Assembly: GCA_964556885.1 (NCBI GenBank)
Contig: CAZKYP010000088.1
Location: 1 to 13,525 of the forward strand
From: CAZKYP01 sp964556885
GTDB taxonomy: Bacteria > Planctomycetota > Phycisphaerae > Sedimentisphaerales > Anaerobacaceae
Direction of reading: 5' to 3'
Length of the DNA: 13,525 nucleotides
In this document: positions 6,345-13,525 of the stretch, in pieces
Position numbering within the stretch: the stretch's first letter is position 1
Layout of the letters: the number at the start of each line of letters is the position of its first letter
Notes under the pieces: generated by a model
Database searches by the model: none
Seen by the model: the letters and a program-made list of their open reading frames with translations, nothing else
What the model was told of the DNA's origin: nothing
Translations under genes and position numbers: made by a program

Positions 6345-8288
6345 ATGCCATTTCCAGATCAATTACTGAACCAGGCAAGGCCTGATAGCATTCGAAATAT
6401 GGCCGGCCGGCCGGAACGTCAGAGCTATTATCCTTCACCGGTTGACTGGAGGGACCATGTGCTTTATTTCCTCCTTGTGGACCGGTTCAGCGATGGCCTG
6501 GAAGACACCCGCCCGTTACTAAACAAACAGAATCTGCATGCGGCCCGACCTGATTTGTCTGACGGCCGGCCCTGGCAGTGGGATAAGTGGGCCGAATCAG
6601 GGGCCTGTCGTTGGCAGGGCGGTACAATCAAAGGAGTTCAATCAAAGCTTGATTACCTGAAGAAACTTGGCGTAACTACAATATGGCTTAGCCCCGTGTT
6701 CAAGCAGCGAGGACATCTGGATACTTATCATGGTTATGGAATTCAGGATTTTCTGGATGTCGATCCTCGGTTTGGAAGTCGTGAAGATCTTGTTGAGCTT
6801 GTTCGAGCGGCTCATGGAAAGGATTTGCGGATTATTCTCGATGTTGTTTTCAATCATTCCGGTTCCAACTGGCTCTATCGGCCTGATACCCCGGGTGGTA
6901 TGTATGAAGCTGCTTATAATCCGTGTGGACGGTATCCGTTTGGTGCCTGGCGGGATGATCAGGGCGCACCGACGCCGAATATTGTCAGAGATGAAGATGG
7001 CGTCTGGCCGGTTGAACTTTGGCACGAGGACTGTTATACACGTGCCGGGACGGGTGATTTGAGTAAAGGCGGAATTGAAGACCCGAACGCCGAACATAAA
7101 CGCTCTGATTTTTGTGATTTTCGGGATTTTGACCTCAACAAGCCGGGTGTGTTGAGCGACCTGTCGCTATGTTATAAATATTGGATCGCACTTACCGACT
7201 GCGACGGATTCCGTATAGATACATTAAAGCATGTTACAAAAGAGCAGGCGCGAAATTTTTGCGGAGCGATCAAGGAATTTGCGGCCAACCTCGGAAAGCA
7301 GAATTTCTTTTTAGTGGGGGAAATTGCCGGGGGGGATTATGCACAGAATTATTATCTTGAGGCCCTCAATAACAATCTTACCGCCGTTTTGGATATCGGG
7401 GAGATGTGTCCGGTTCTCAATCGTGTTGCCAAAGGCCTGAGATCACCGAAGGATTATTTTGACGGATTCAATCCGAAAGACAAAGGCATGGGCTCACACC
7501 GCAATTTGGGTGAGAGGCATGTATCGATTCTTGATGACCATGATCATATTTATGACGAAAAGATTCGATTTTCGAGTGAAGCGTCATGTGAAAACCAGGT
7601 TGTCGCGGGTGTTTTATTGCAGCTTTATACTTTAGGTATTCCATGTGTATATTATGGGACGGAACAGGCGTTGGCGGGGCCGGAAGAGCCTGAGAGAAAG
7701 TGGCTGCCGCAATGGGGATGCTCGGATCGATACCTGCGCGAGGCAATGTTTGGCCCGGAACATCCGCGGGCATCGGGCATGGATGGCTTGAATAATCTCG
7801 ATATGAATCTGCCGGGTTTCGGTCCGTTCGGGACATCGGGGCATCATTGCTTCGATGAGAATCACCCAGTGTACCGGCGTATTGCTGCGGCTGTTGAAGT
7901 CCGGGGGAAATATCCCGCTCTGCGATGCGGCAGGCAATATTTAAGAGGTATTTCTTTTTTGAATAAGCCATTTGATTTTTACGGTTCAGGGGAGATTGTT
8001 GCCTGGTCGCGTATCCTGGATGACGAGGAAATACTTTGTGTTTTGAACTCAAATGGCGAAGAACCTCGAGGAGCGGATATAATTGTCGATTCGAAGCTAA
8101 ATTCAGAAGATGGCAGTGTTATGAAAGTCGTTCTGAATACCGCTCAATCAGCCGATCCGCAGGGATTTGTCGGTTCACACCCGGTCGGTTCCGATGTACC
8201 GGTTGAAATTACGCCCGAAGGCAGGGCTTATGTTCGAATTATGGGGATCCGGCCGGCTGAAGTTCTGGTTCTTACTAACCATTCATAA
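6345..8288 (+). CDS. GH13 alpha-amylase-family glycoside hydrolase
   Basis: It is an enzyme acting on alpha-glucan bonds (hydrolysis or transfer) through a covalent intermediate. The (beta/alpha)8 barrel motifs occur in order: DVVFNH (166-171), GFRIDTLKHV with nucleophile Asp292, FLVGEIAG with acid/base Glu326, and ILDDHDH with the stabilising Asp400. DTYHGYGIQDF (126-136) is the usual barrel segment before region I. At 647 residues it has room for an N-terminal extension and a C-terminal beta domain after about residue 515. No signal peptide is visible, so it probably works in the cytosol on imported maltodextrin or stored glucan. The subfamily (amylase, cyclomaltodextrinase, trehalose-type or sucrose-type) cannot be told by eye. 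A weak AAGG site precedes the ATG, and a promoter candidate suggests it is transcribed on its own. Confidence 0.9.
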   Translation: MPFPDQLLNQARPDSIRNMAGRPERQSYYPSPVDWRDHVLYFLLVDRFSDGLEDTRPLLNKQNLHAARPDLSDGRPWQWDKWAESGACRWQGGTIKGVQSKLDYLKKLGVTTIWLSPVFKQRGHLDTYHGYGIQDFLDVDPRFGSREDLVELVRAAHGKDLRIILDVVFNHSGSNWLYRPDTPGGMYEAAYNPCGRYPFGAWRDDQGAPTPNIVRDEDGVWPVELWHEDCYTRAGTGDLSKGGIEDPNAEHKRSDFCDFRDFDLNKPGVLSDLSLCYKYWIALTDCDGFRIDTLKHVTKEQARNFCGAIKEFAANLGKQNFFLVGEIAGGDYAQNYYLEALNNNLTAVLDIGEMCPVLNRVAKGLRSPKDYFDGFNPKDKGMGSHRNLGERHVSILDDHDHIYDEKIRFSSEASCENQVVAGVLLQLYTLGIPCVYYGTEQALAGPEEPERKWLPQWGCSDRYLREAMFGPEHPRASGMDGLNNLDMNLPGFGPFGTSGHHCFDENHPVYRRIAAAVEVRGKYPALRCGRQYLRGISFLNKPFDFYGSGEIVAWSRILDDEEILCVLNSNGEEPRGADIIVDSKLNSEDGSVMKVVLNTAQSADPQGFVGSHPVGSDVPVEITPEGRAYVRIMGIRPAEVLVLTNHS

Positions 8289-8335
8289 TTAATGCAGAAT
8301 TTCAGTTTAGGATATAGTTTTATGCTGGTAAAGTA

Positions 8336-8366
8336 GGGTATTTTGTTGTTAAATATACCCTTTTTA
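8336..8366 (+). terminator. Intrinsic terminator-like hairpin before the acyl-CoA synthetase gene
   Basis: GGGTAT (8336-8341) pairs with ATACCC (8355-8360), extended by TTT/AAA past one bulged T, around a GTTGTT loop and followed by TTTTT (8361-8365). It ends the GH13 transcript, or acts as an attenuator in the leader of the next gene, which starts only 22 bases later. Confidence 0.65.
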
Positions 8367-8370
8367 TCAG

Positions 8371-8376
8371 AAAGGA
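8371..8376 (+). promoter_or_regulatory. Ribosome binding site fixing the synthetase start at 8388
   Basis: AAAGGA lies 11 bases before the ATG at 8388. The longer frame opened by TTG at 8343 begins inside the terminator hairpin and has no such site, so the ATG is chosen. Confidence 0.7.
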
Positions 8377-8387
8377 ATTGTGGTTTT

Positions 8388-10487
8388 ATGAATTTCGATA
8401 AGTTTTTTAATCCGAAATCTGTGGCTATAATAGGTGCTTCGCATCAAAAGGGAAAGGTCGGCCATGAGATTTTAAAAAGTATGATTGAAGGCGGGTATGA
8501 GGGCAAAATATACCCGATTAATCCCAAAGCCGAAAAAATCGAAGGACTTAAATGCTATCCCGACCTTGAATCAATCGGACAAGTGCCTGATCTGGTCATT
8601 ATTATCGTTCCTGCAAAAGTAGTGCCGGCGATTATGAAACAATGTGCGAAGATTCAGGTCAAATCGGTTGTAATAATCACCGCCGGTTTCAAGGAAGTCG
8701 GTAAAGAGGGCAGAGAGCTTGAAGAGCAGGTTATCGAGATTGCCAAACGGGCCGGCATTCGGATAATAGGGCCTAATTGTCTTGGTGTGATAGTGCCTGC
8801 AAACAAACTGAATGCGAGCTTCGGTGGAGACCTTCCGATAGTCGGCTCGATTGGTTACCTGTCCCAGTCGGGTGCGTTGCTGACCGCTATTCTTGATATG
8901 GCAAATGCCGGCGGAATCGGCTTCAGCAAGCTCGTCAGCATTGGTAATAAGGCGGATATAAATGAACTGGATATAATAGAGGCTTTTGGCTCTGATAAGA
9001 ACACAAAGGTTATAGCCGGTTATCTCGAAAGTATAACCGACGGTGACGCCTTTGTGCAGCAGGCGGAACATATTTCGCAGACCAAGCCCATCCTTCTGAT
9101 AAAATCCGGCGGAACATCGGCCGGTGCGAAAGCCGCATCTTCTCATACCGGGTCTCTTGCCGGAAGTGAGGCGGCTTATGAATCGGCATTTGAACGCGCC
9201 GGGATAATTCGCTGTGATTCGATTAAGCAGCAATTTGATTATGCACAGGCTCTTGCAAATCAGCCGCTGCCGGCCGGTTCGTGTGTTGCTGTTATTACAA
9301 ACGCCGGCGGACCCGGAATAATGGCGGCCGACTTGATTGAGCGAAAGGGATTAACTTTTGCGAAGCTGGATGAAAAGACAATTAGCACGTTGGCATCGAA
9401 ACTGCCTTCGGCCGCTAACTTATATAATCCCATAGATGTTTTGGGAGACGCGTTGGCCGATCGTTATGAGTTTGCCCTGAGTGTTGTTCTCGACGATCCT
9501 AATGTTGATATTGTTCTTGTTTTGCTGACCCCGCAGGCAATGACGGATGAGGCCGGAACCGCCAAAGCAATTGTCAAAATTGCCCGTGAAAAACCGTCAA
9601 AACCGATTCTTGCATGTTTCCTCGGAGCAAAGAAGGTGATTGAGGGTATAAAAATTTTACGACAGGGGAAGATTCCACAGTATGATGCCACCGATGGAGC
9701 TGTGGGGACTATCAAGGTGATGGCTGATTATCTCAGATGGAAGTCCAGGCCGAAACGGGTTGTTAAGCTTTTCCCGGTAAACCGTCGCAAGGTGGAGAAC
9801 ATTGTCGAAAGACATTTAAGGCAGGGCGTTAGGGAAGTGGGGGAAACCGAAGCAAAGGAAATACTCGAAGCATACGGTTTCGTGACGCCGAAAGGCTCTA
9901 TTGCCACCACCGCCGAGCAGGCTGCGAATATTGCCCAGCAGTTGGGATTTCCCGTCGTGCTGAAGATATGGTCACCGGACATATTGCATAAGTCGGATGT
10001 CGGCGGTGTGCGGATTGGTCTGCGCAGTGCCCAGGAGGTCAAAGATGCGTTCGATTTGATGATGTACCGAATACCAAAAAAACGCCCGGATGCCAATATA
10101 CTCGGCGTTCTCGTGCAGGAGATGTGCAAGAGCGGCAGGGAGGTTATTCTCGGGATGAATCGTGACCCGCATTTCGGGCCCTTAATGATGTTCGGAATGG
10201 GCGGGATAATGGTTGAGGTTCTTAAAGACGTGTCTTTTTATCTGGCGCCGTTGACATCGGACGAAGCGAAACAGATGCTGGTCAATACCAAGACATATCA
10301 GATGCTCAAGGGAGTACGTGGCCAGGAAGGCGTGGATATAGATAAGATTGCTGAAGGATTGCAAAGAGTCTCGCAATTAGTTACAGAATTTCCACAGATA
10401 AAAGAAATGGATATCAATCCGTATGTTATCGGCCCTGAAGGTACGACGCCGATTGCGGTTGATGCAAGAATGAGTTTGGAAAAATAA
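8388..10487 (+). CDS. ADP-forming acyl-CoA (acetyl-CoA) synthetase, fused alpha-beta single chain
   Basis: It catalyses acyl-CoA + ADP + Pi to acid + CoA + ATP, reversibly, with acetyl-CoA the likeliest substrate. This is an energy-yielding route in archaea and some anaerobic bacteria. The 699-residue chain has, in order, a CoA-binding Rossmann domain starting at about residue 8 (SVAIIGASHQKGKVG), ligase-CoA domains with GYLSQSGA and SIGNKADINELD, and a C-terminal ATP-grasp domain from about 480. His253 in SSHTGSLAG matches the phosphorylated histidine of the alpha subunit. His534 in SPDILHKSDVGG probably matches the second catalytic histidine of the beta subunit. VILGMNRDPHFGPLMMFGMGG belongs to the nucleotide site. 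The layout is like the Pat lysine acetyltransferase minus its GNAT domain, but both histidines being kept favours an active synthetase. The stop is one base before the next ATG, so the two are surely co-translated. Confidence 0.93.
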   Translation: MNFDKFFNPKSVAIIGASHQKGKVGHEILKSMIEGGYEGKIYPINPKAEKIEGLKCYPDLESIGQVPDLVIIIVPAKVVPAIMKQCAKIQVKSVVIITAGFKEVGKEGRELEEQVIEIAKRAGIRIIGPNCLGVIVPANKLNASFGGDLPIVGSIGYLSQSGALLTAILDMANAGGIGFSKLVSIGNKADINELDIIEAFGSDKNTKVIAGYLESITDGDAFVQQAEHISQTKPILLIKSGGTSAGAKAASSHTGSLAGSEAAYESAFERAGIIRCDSIKQQFDYAQALANQPLPAGSCVAVITNAGGPGIMAADLIERKGLTFAKLDEKTISTLASKLPSAANLYNPIDVLGDALADRYEFALSVVLDDPNVDIVLVLLTPQAMTDEAGTAKAIVKIAREKPSKPILACFLGAKKVIEGIKILRQGKIPQYDATDGAVGTIKVMADYLRWKSRPKRVVKLFPVNRRKVENIVERHLRQGVREVGETEAKEILEAYGFVTPKGSIATTAEQAANIAQQLGFPVVLKIWSPDILHKSDVGGVRIGLRSAQEVKDAFDLMMYRIPKKRPDANILGVLVQEMCKSGREVILGMNRDPHFGPLMMFGMGGIMVEVLKDVSFYLAPLTSDEAKQMLVNTKTYQMLKGVRGQEGVDIDKIAEGLQRVSQLVTEFPQIKEMDINPYVIGPEGTTPIAVDARMSLEK

Positions 10488-10488
10488 T

Positions 10489-12351
10489 ATGCAAGGATTA
10501 GACTGGAAAGAAAAATATAAAGATAAAGTCAAAACCGCTGCGGCGGCAATGAAATTAATCAAATCCGGCAACACCATATTCATCGGGACGGGCTGCGCTC
10601 AGCCGCAGTATCTTGTAGATGCCCTGGTCGAGCATACAGGGCCGATACGTGATGTGCACGTTATACATTTATTGACGATGGGGACGGCGCCTTATGCAGA
10701 CGAAAAGTACCGTGATAAGTTCAAGATGAACAGCTTCTTTATCGCCGACAATGTCCGCAATGCATTCGAAAGGGGCATTGGAGACTATACACCGATATTT
10801 CTTTCGGAGATACCACAGGAATTTGAAACCGGACGGATTCCGGTCGATTTTGCCTTGATTACCGTCTCACCGCCCGATGTCAACGGCCTGTGCAGTTTCG
10901 GCGTTTCTGTGGATATTGTAAAGTCCGCCGCTTCCAATTCAAGATATGTTATAGCACAGGTGAACAGCCACATGCCCCGAACATACGGCGGTAGTTTTAT
11001 TCATGTTAATAATATCGATGTCCTGGTCCCGTATGATCAGGAAGTAATCGAGATTCCTGTTCCAGAGCCGAATGAAACGCTGCGCCAAATCGGGCAAAAT
11101 GTTGCGAGGCTCGTCGAGGACGGCAGCACAATCGAATGCGGTATTGGAAACGTGCCACAGGCCCTGGTCGAGTACCTCAGCTTAAAGAAAGACCTCGGAA
11201 TTCATACGGAAATGTTCAGCGACTGGATAATCGACCTGATTGAATGCGGCGCGGTTACGTGCTTAAAGAAATCCTTTGACAGGGGAAAAGTCGTGGCGAG
11301 CTTTTGTATGGGCTCGAAGCGATTATATGATTATATAAATGATAATCCGTTTTTCGAGTTTCACCCGACTGAATATGTCAATGATGTCAATATTATCAGC
11401 CAGCATGAAAAAATGATTGCGATTAACGTCGGACTGGAGGTTGACCTTACCGGCCAGGTTTGTGCGGATTCTTTGGGATACAGATTCTACAGCGGCATCG
11501 GCGGCCAGGTGGATTTTATTCGCGGTGCGGCCAGAAGCAGGGGGGGCAAGGCCATAATTGCGATGCCTTCTACCGCCAAGAAGGGGCAGGTCAGCAGGAT
11601 TGTGCCGCATTTGACTGAAGGTGCCGGTGTTGTAACGACAAGAGGCGATGTGCACTATGTAGTGACGGAGTACGGCGTTGCTTATCTGCACGGCAGGAGC
11701 ATAAGGGAACGGATCCTGGCGTTAATCAATATAGCACATCCGAAATTCAGGAACGGACTTATTCAGGCGGCAAAGGCCCAGAAGTATATTTATCAGGACC
11801 AGATTGAATTGGCATGGGACCAGGTGGACTATCCGGAGGAGCTGGAACATTACAGTACACTGCGAGATGGAACAGAGATATTTTTCAGGCCGATCAAACC
11901 TACCGATGAGCCTTCTCTGTCTGAGATGCTGTATTCATTGAGCGAAAAATCCGTCCAGACCCGCTATATGGCCGGCACAATGGCTTTTCCACACAGTGAC
12001 GTTCAGCAGTTGGCAAATATAGATTTCAGGAAGGACATTGCAATAGTCGGTGTTGTTCCCGGCGTTTCAGGTGAGGAAATAGTTGCTATCGCCCAGTATT
12101 TCCTTGATCTTGATGCACAGGCAGCCGAAGTGGCTTTTCTTGTCCAGGATGAATGGCAGAGCAAGGGGATGGGAACGTTTCTACTGGATTATGTAACACA
12201 GATAGCCAAGCTGCGCGGCGTAAAGAGATTCTATGCAAAAGTTCTGCCGAACAATAAACCAATGTTGGCGATTTTTCATAATTCCGGTTATAAGGTAAAT
12301 ACCGAATTTGACGGTGAGGTTTATAATATCTCATACGATTTGAAAAAATAG
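10489..12351 (+). CDS. Acetyl-CoA hydrolase/CoA-transferase fused to a GNAT acetyltransferase domain
   Basis: It is a two-part protein of 620 residues. Residues about 1-450 form a family I CoA-transferase/acetyl-CoA hydrolase. Glu241 in GIHTEMFSD is the likely CoA-thioester glutamate, GIGGQVDFIRGA (336-347) is the CoA-binding signature, and TEYGVAYLHGRS (393-404) follows as in the family. Residues about 463-620 form a GNAT domain: FFRPIKPTDE at its start and the acetyl-CoA loop QSKGMG (557-562, Q/RxxGxG). The first part moves CoA between acids or hydrolyses acetyl-CoA. The second would transfer acetyl groups, probably to protein lysines, as in Pat and AcuA. It starts one base after the synthetase stop with only a weak ribosome site, implying coupling. 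A deacetylase gene follows. Other genomes are known to carry this fusion; the target of the GNAT part is not visible. Confidence 0.93.
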   Translation: MQGLDWKEKYKDKVKTAAAAMKLIKSGNTIFIGTGCAQPQYLVDALVEHTGPIRDVHVIHLLTMGTAPYADEKYRDKFKMNSFFIADNVRNAFERGIGDYTPIFLSEIPQEFETGRIPVDFALITVSPPDVNGLCSFGVSVDIVKSAASNSRYVIAQVNSHMPRTYGGSFIHVNNIDVLVPYDQEVIEIPVPEPNETLRQIGQNVARLVEDGSTIECGIGNVPQALVEYLSLKKDLGIHTEMFSDWIIDLIECGAVTCLKKSFDRGKVVASFCMGSKRLYDYINDNPFFEFHPTEYVNDVNIISQHEKMIAINVGLEVDLTGQVCADSLGYRFYSGIGGQVDFIRGAARSRGGKAIIAMPSTAKKGQVSRIVPHLTEGAGVVTTRGDVHYVVTEYGVAYLHGRSIRERILALINIAHPKFRNGLIQAAKAQKYIYQDQIELAWDQVDYPEELEHYSTLRDGTEIFFRPIKPTDEPSLSEMLYSLSEKSVQTRYMAGTMAFPHSDVQQLANIDFRKDIAIVGVVPGVSGEEIVAIAQYFLDLDAQAAEVAFLVQDEWQSKGMGTFLLDYVTQIAKLRGVKRFYAKVLPNNKPMLAIFHNSGYKVNTEFDGEVYNISYDLKK

Positions 12352-12394
12352 GTTTCATTTAACCAGTCGTTGTATAACCAAATACGGAAACAAC

Positions 12395-12399
12395 AGGAG
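12395..12399 (+). promoter_or_regulatory. Ribosome binding site supporting a TTG start for the deacetylase
   Basis: AGGAG lies five bases before the TTG at 12405, in the frame that carries the deacetylase motifs. No in-frame ATG lies close by: the next is about 40 codons further in. Confidence 0.65.
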
Positions 12400-12404
12400 T
12401 TACT

Positions 12405-13525
12405 TTGGCATCCGGAAAAGCTGCATTTATCTATTCGGCGGAGCTTGAGAAGATTGGTTATCCCTCTGAGCACCCATTCAACACAACCCGGCCCAAGAGA
12501 GTCAGGGATATTGTCAGCTCAATGGGATTTCTTGCAGGAGAAGGAAAAAGCGAAATAGCTCCAAAAAAGGCCGAGAGAGTCATACTCAAGAAGTTTCACA
12601 CTGCGCGTTACCTTCATGCTTTGAAGACGGCTTCCCAGGGCCGCTGGGATGCCGAAGCGCTTGATATGGGCATAGGGACACAAGATTGTCCCGTATTTCC
12701 CGGAGTGTATGATTATGCGGTCCTGGCCACAGGAGCGACACTTACCGCCGCAGAGCTTATACTTTCCGGTTCCGCCGACGCAGCGTTTAATCCGTCCGGA
12801 GGATTTCATCATGCACACCCCGAACTTGCTGCAGGCTTTTGCTACATAAATGATGTGGCGCTTGCCTGCATGGTGTTTGCTGAGCAGGGTAAACGGGTTT
12901 TATATCTCGATATCGACGTTCATCACGGCGATGGAGTGGCGTATGCATTTTATGAACGCTCGGATGTTATGACCATATCGTTACATCAGAATCCCAAAAC
13001 CCTATTTCCGGGTACCGGTTTCGAAGATGAGATAGGCAGCGGTGAAGGTCTCGGCTACTGTGTCAATGTACCTTTGCCGATAGGCACGTATGACCAGGCT
13101 TACCAGGCGGCGTTTATTGAAATTGCTCTGCCTTTGATTAAGGCGTTCGGTCCGGATGTTTTTGTATTCGAGCTCGGAGCGGACACCCTGGCCGGCGACC
13201 CGCTGGCTAATTTGCACCTGACCAATAATACTTACGTCGAGATTATCAAATATTTACAAAGTTTCAACAAGCCGATTCTCATGACCGGCGGGGGAGGCTA
13301 TAATATAAACAATACGGTAAGGGCGTGGGCCCTGGCCTGGAGTGTCCTGTGCGGCGAGGGCGCCGGTGACGATATGAACCTCGGCCTCGGCGGTGTGATG
13401 CTCGAAACCACCGACTGGCAGGGCGGCCTGCGTGACAGGGAATTAGTAGTGACCGAACAACAGAGAAATGCCGTCGAACCGGCCATAGAAGCCACAATAG
13501 AAAAAATCAAAGCCAATATCTTCCC
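12405..13525 (+). CDS. AcuC-like / class I histone deacetylase family protein (3' end cut by window)
   Basis: It is a zinc-dependent deacetylase of the arginase/deacetylase fold. Bacterial members such as AcuC remove acetyl groups from lysines of metabolic enzymes, notably acetyl-CoA synthetase; others act on acetylpolyamines. The frame is open for 373 codons to the window edge. All active-site parts are present: the His pair 135-136 (GGFHHAH), GFCYIND, DIDVHHGDG with zinc ligands Asp171 and His173, the third ligand Asp260 in GADTLAGDP, and Tyr299 in GGGGYN. The usual Q before the GAD motif reads E here (FELGAD), a mild difference near the metal site. Translation starts at TTG with a good ribosome site, 53 bases after the CoA-transferase/GNAT gene, and no terminator is seen between them. 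AcuC is about 390 residues, so little may be missing. Confidence 0.92.
   Translation, partial: MASGKAAFIYSAELEKIGYPSEHPFNTTRPKRVRDIVSSMGFLAGEGKSEIAPKKAERVILKKFHTARYLHALKTASQGRWDAEALDMGIGTQDCPVFPGVYDYAVLATGATLTAAELILSGSADAAFNPSGGFHHAHPELAAGFCYINDVALACMVFAEQGKRVLYLDIDVHHGDGVAYAFYERSDVMTISLHQNPKTLFPGTGFEDEIGSGEGLGYCVNVPLPIGTYDQAYQAAFIEIALPLIKAFGPDVFVFELGADTLAGDPLANLHLTNNTYVEIIKYLQSFNKPILMTGGGGYNINNTVRAWALAWSVLCGEGAGDDMNLGLGGVMLETTDWQGGLRDRELVVTEQQRNAVEPAIEATIEKIKANIF

Noticed and set aside
7468..8052. Antisense open frame of 194 codons opposite the GH13 gene
   Set aside because: It has no motif or ribosome site, and the + strand carries a continuous enzyme with all catalytic residues.
8343..8387. 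N-terminal extension of the acyl-CoA synthetase from TTG 8343
   Set aside because: It starts inside the terminator hairpin, lacks a ribosome site, and the family domain begins right after the ATG at 8388.
8571..9233. Antisense open frame of 220 codons opposite the synthetase
   Set aside because: It is a shadow of the well-supported + strand gene; composition is unlike the neighbouring proteins.
12370..12558. Short + strand open frame of 62 codons
   Set aside because: It overlaps the deacetylase start in another frame and shows no family features.

Overview
The window looks like bacterial chromosomal DNA from a draft or metagenome-derived assembly. All supported protein genes lie on the + strand, most with short intergenic gaps, and base composition is moderate (roughly half GC by eye). 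The group II intron, Shine-Dalgarno sites and gene families are bacterial. The lineage cannot be fixed from this stretch. The ADP-forming acyl-CoA synthetase, CoA-transferase/GNAT fusion and deacetylase set would fit deep-branching anaerobes such as Planctomycetota, but that is a weak guess. A 100-N scaffold gap sits inside serA.

Layout. Bases 1-744 are the 3' part of a group II intron: ribozyme sequence, a broken intron-encoded protein gene (356-660), then intact-looking domains V and VI. Bases 745-948 carry the serA leader. serA (949-2683) encodes a 529-residue phosphoglycerate dehydrogenase once the artefactual gap and a duplicated 45-bp overlap are removed. Next come a cation diffusion facilitator transporter (2825-3721), an Rrf2-family regulator (3860-4261) with a recognisable promoter and palindromic operator candidate, a TauE/SafE-type exporter (4368-5216), a MenA/UbiA-type prenyltransferase (5248-6177) and a cytoplasmic-looking GH13 alpha-amylase-family enzyme (6345-8288).

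The last third is the most interesting part. An intrinsic terminator-like hairpin (8336-8366) precedes a compact run of three genes: a single-chain ADP-forming acyl-CoA synthetase (8388-10487), a family I CoA-transferase/acetyl-CoA hydrolase fused to a C-terminal GNAT acetyltransferase domain (10489-12351), and an AcuC/class I histone-deacetylase-like enzyme (12405 to the window edge). The set pairs acetyl-CoA/acetate interconversion and ATP formation with one enzyme that could add acetyl groups to proteins and one that could remove them. By analogy with Pat and AcuABC, this suggests a self-contained acetylation switch on acetyl-CoA metabolism; the genes are seen, the switch is inferred.

The serA, cdf, regulator/exporter and amylase segments look like ordinary metabolic genes with no clear shared pathway. 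The Rrf2-TauE pair may be a sulfur-related control unit.
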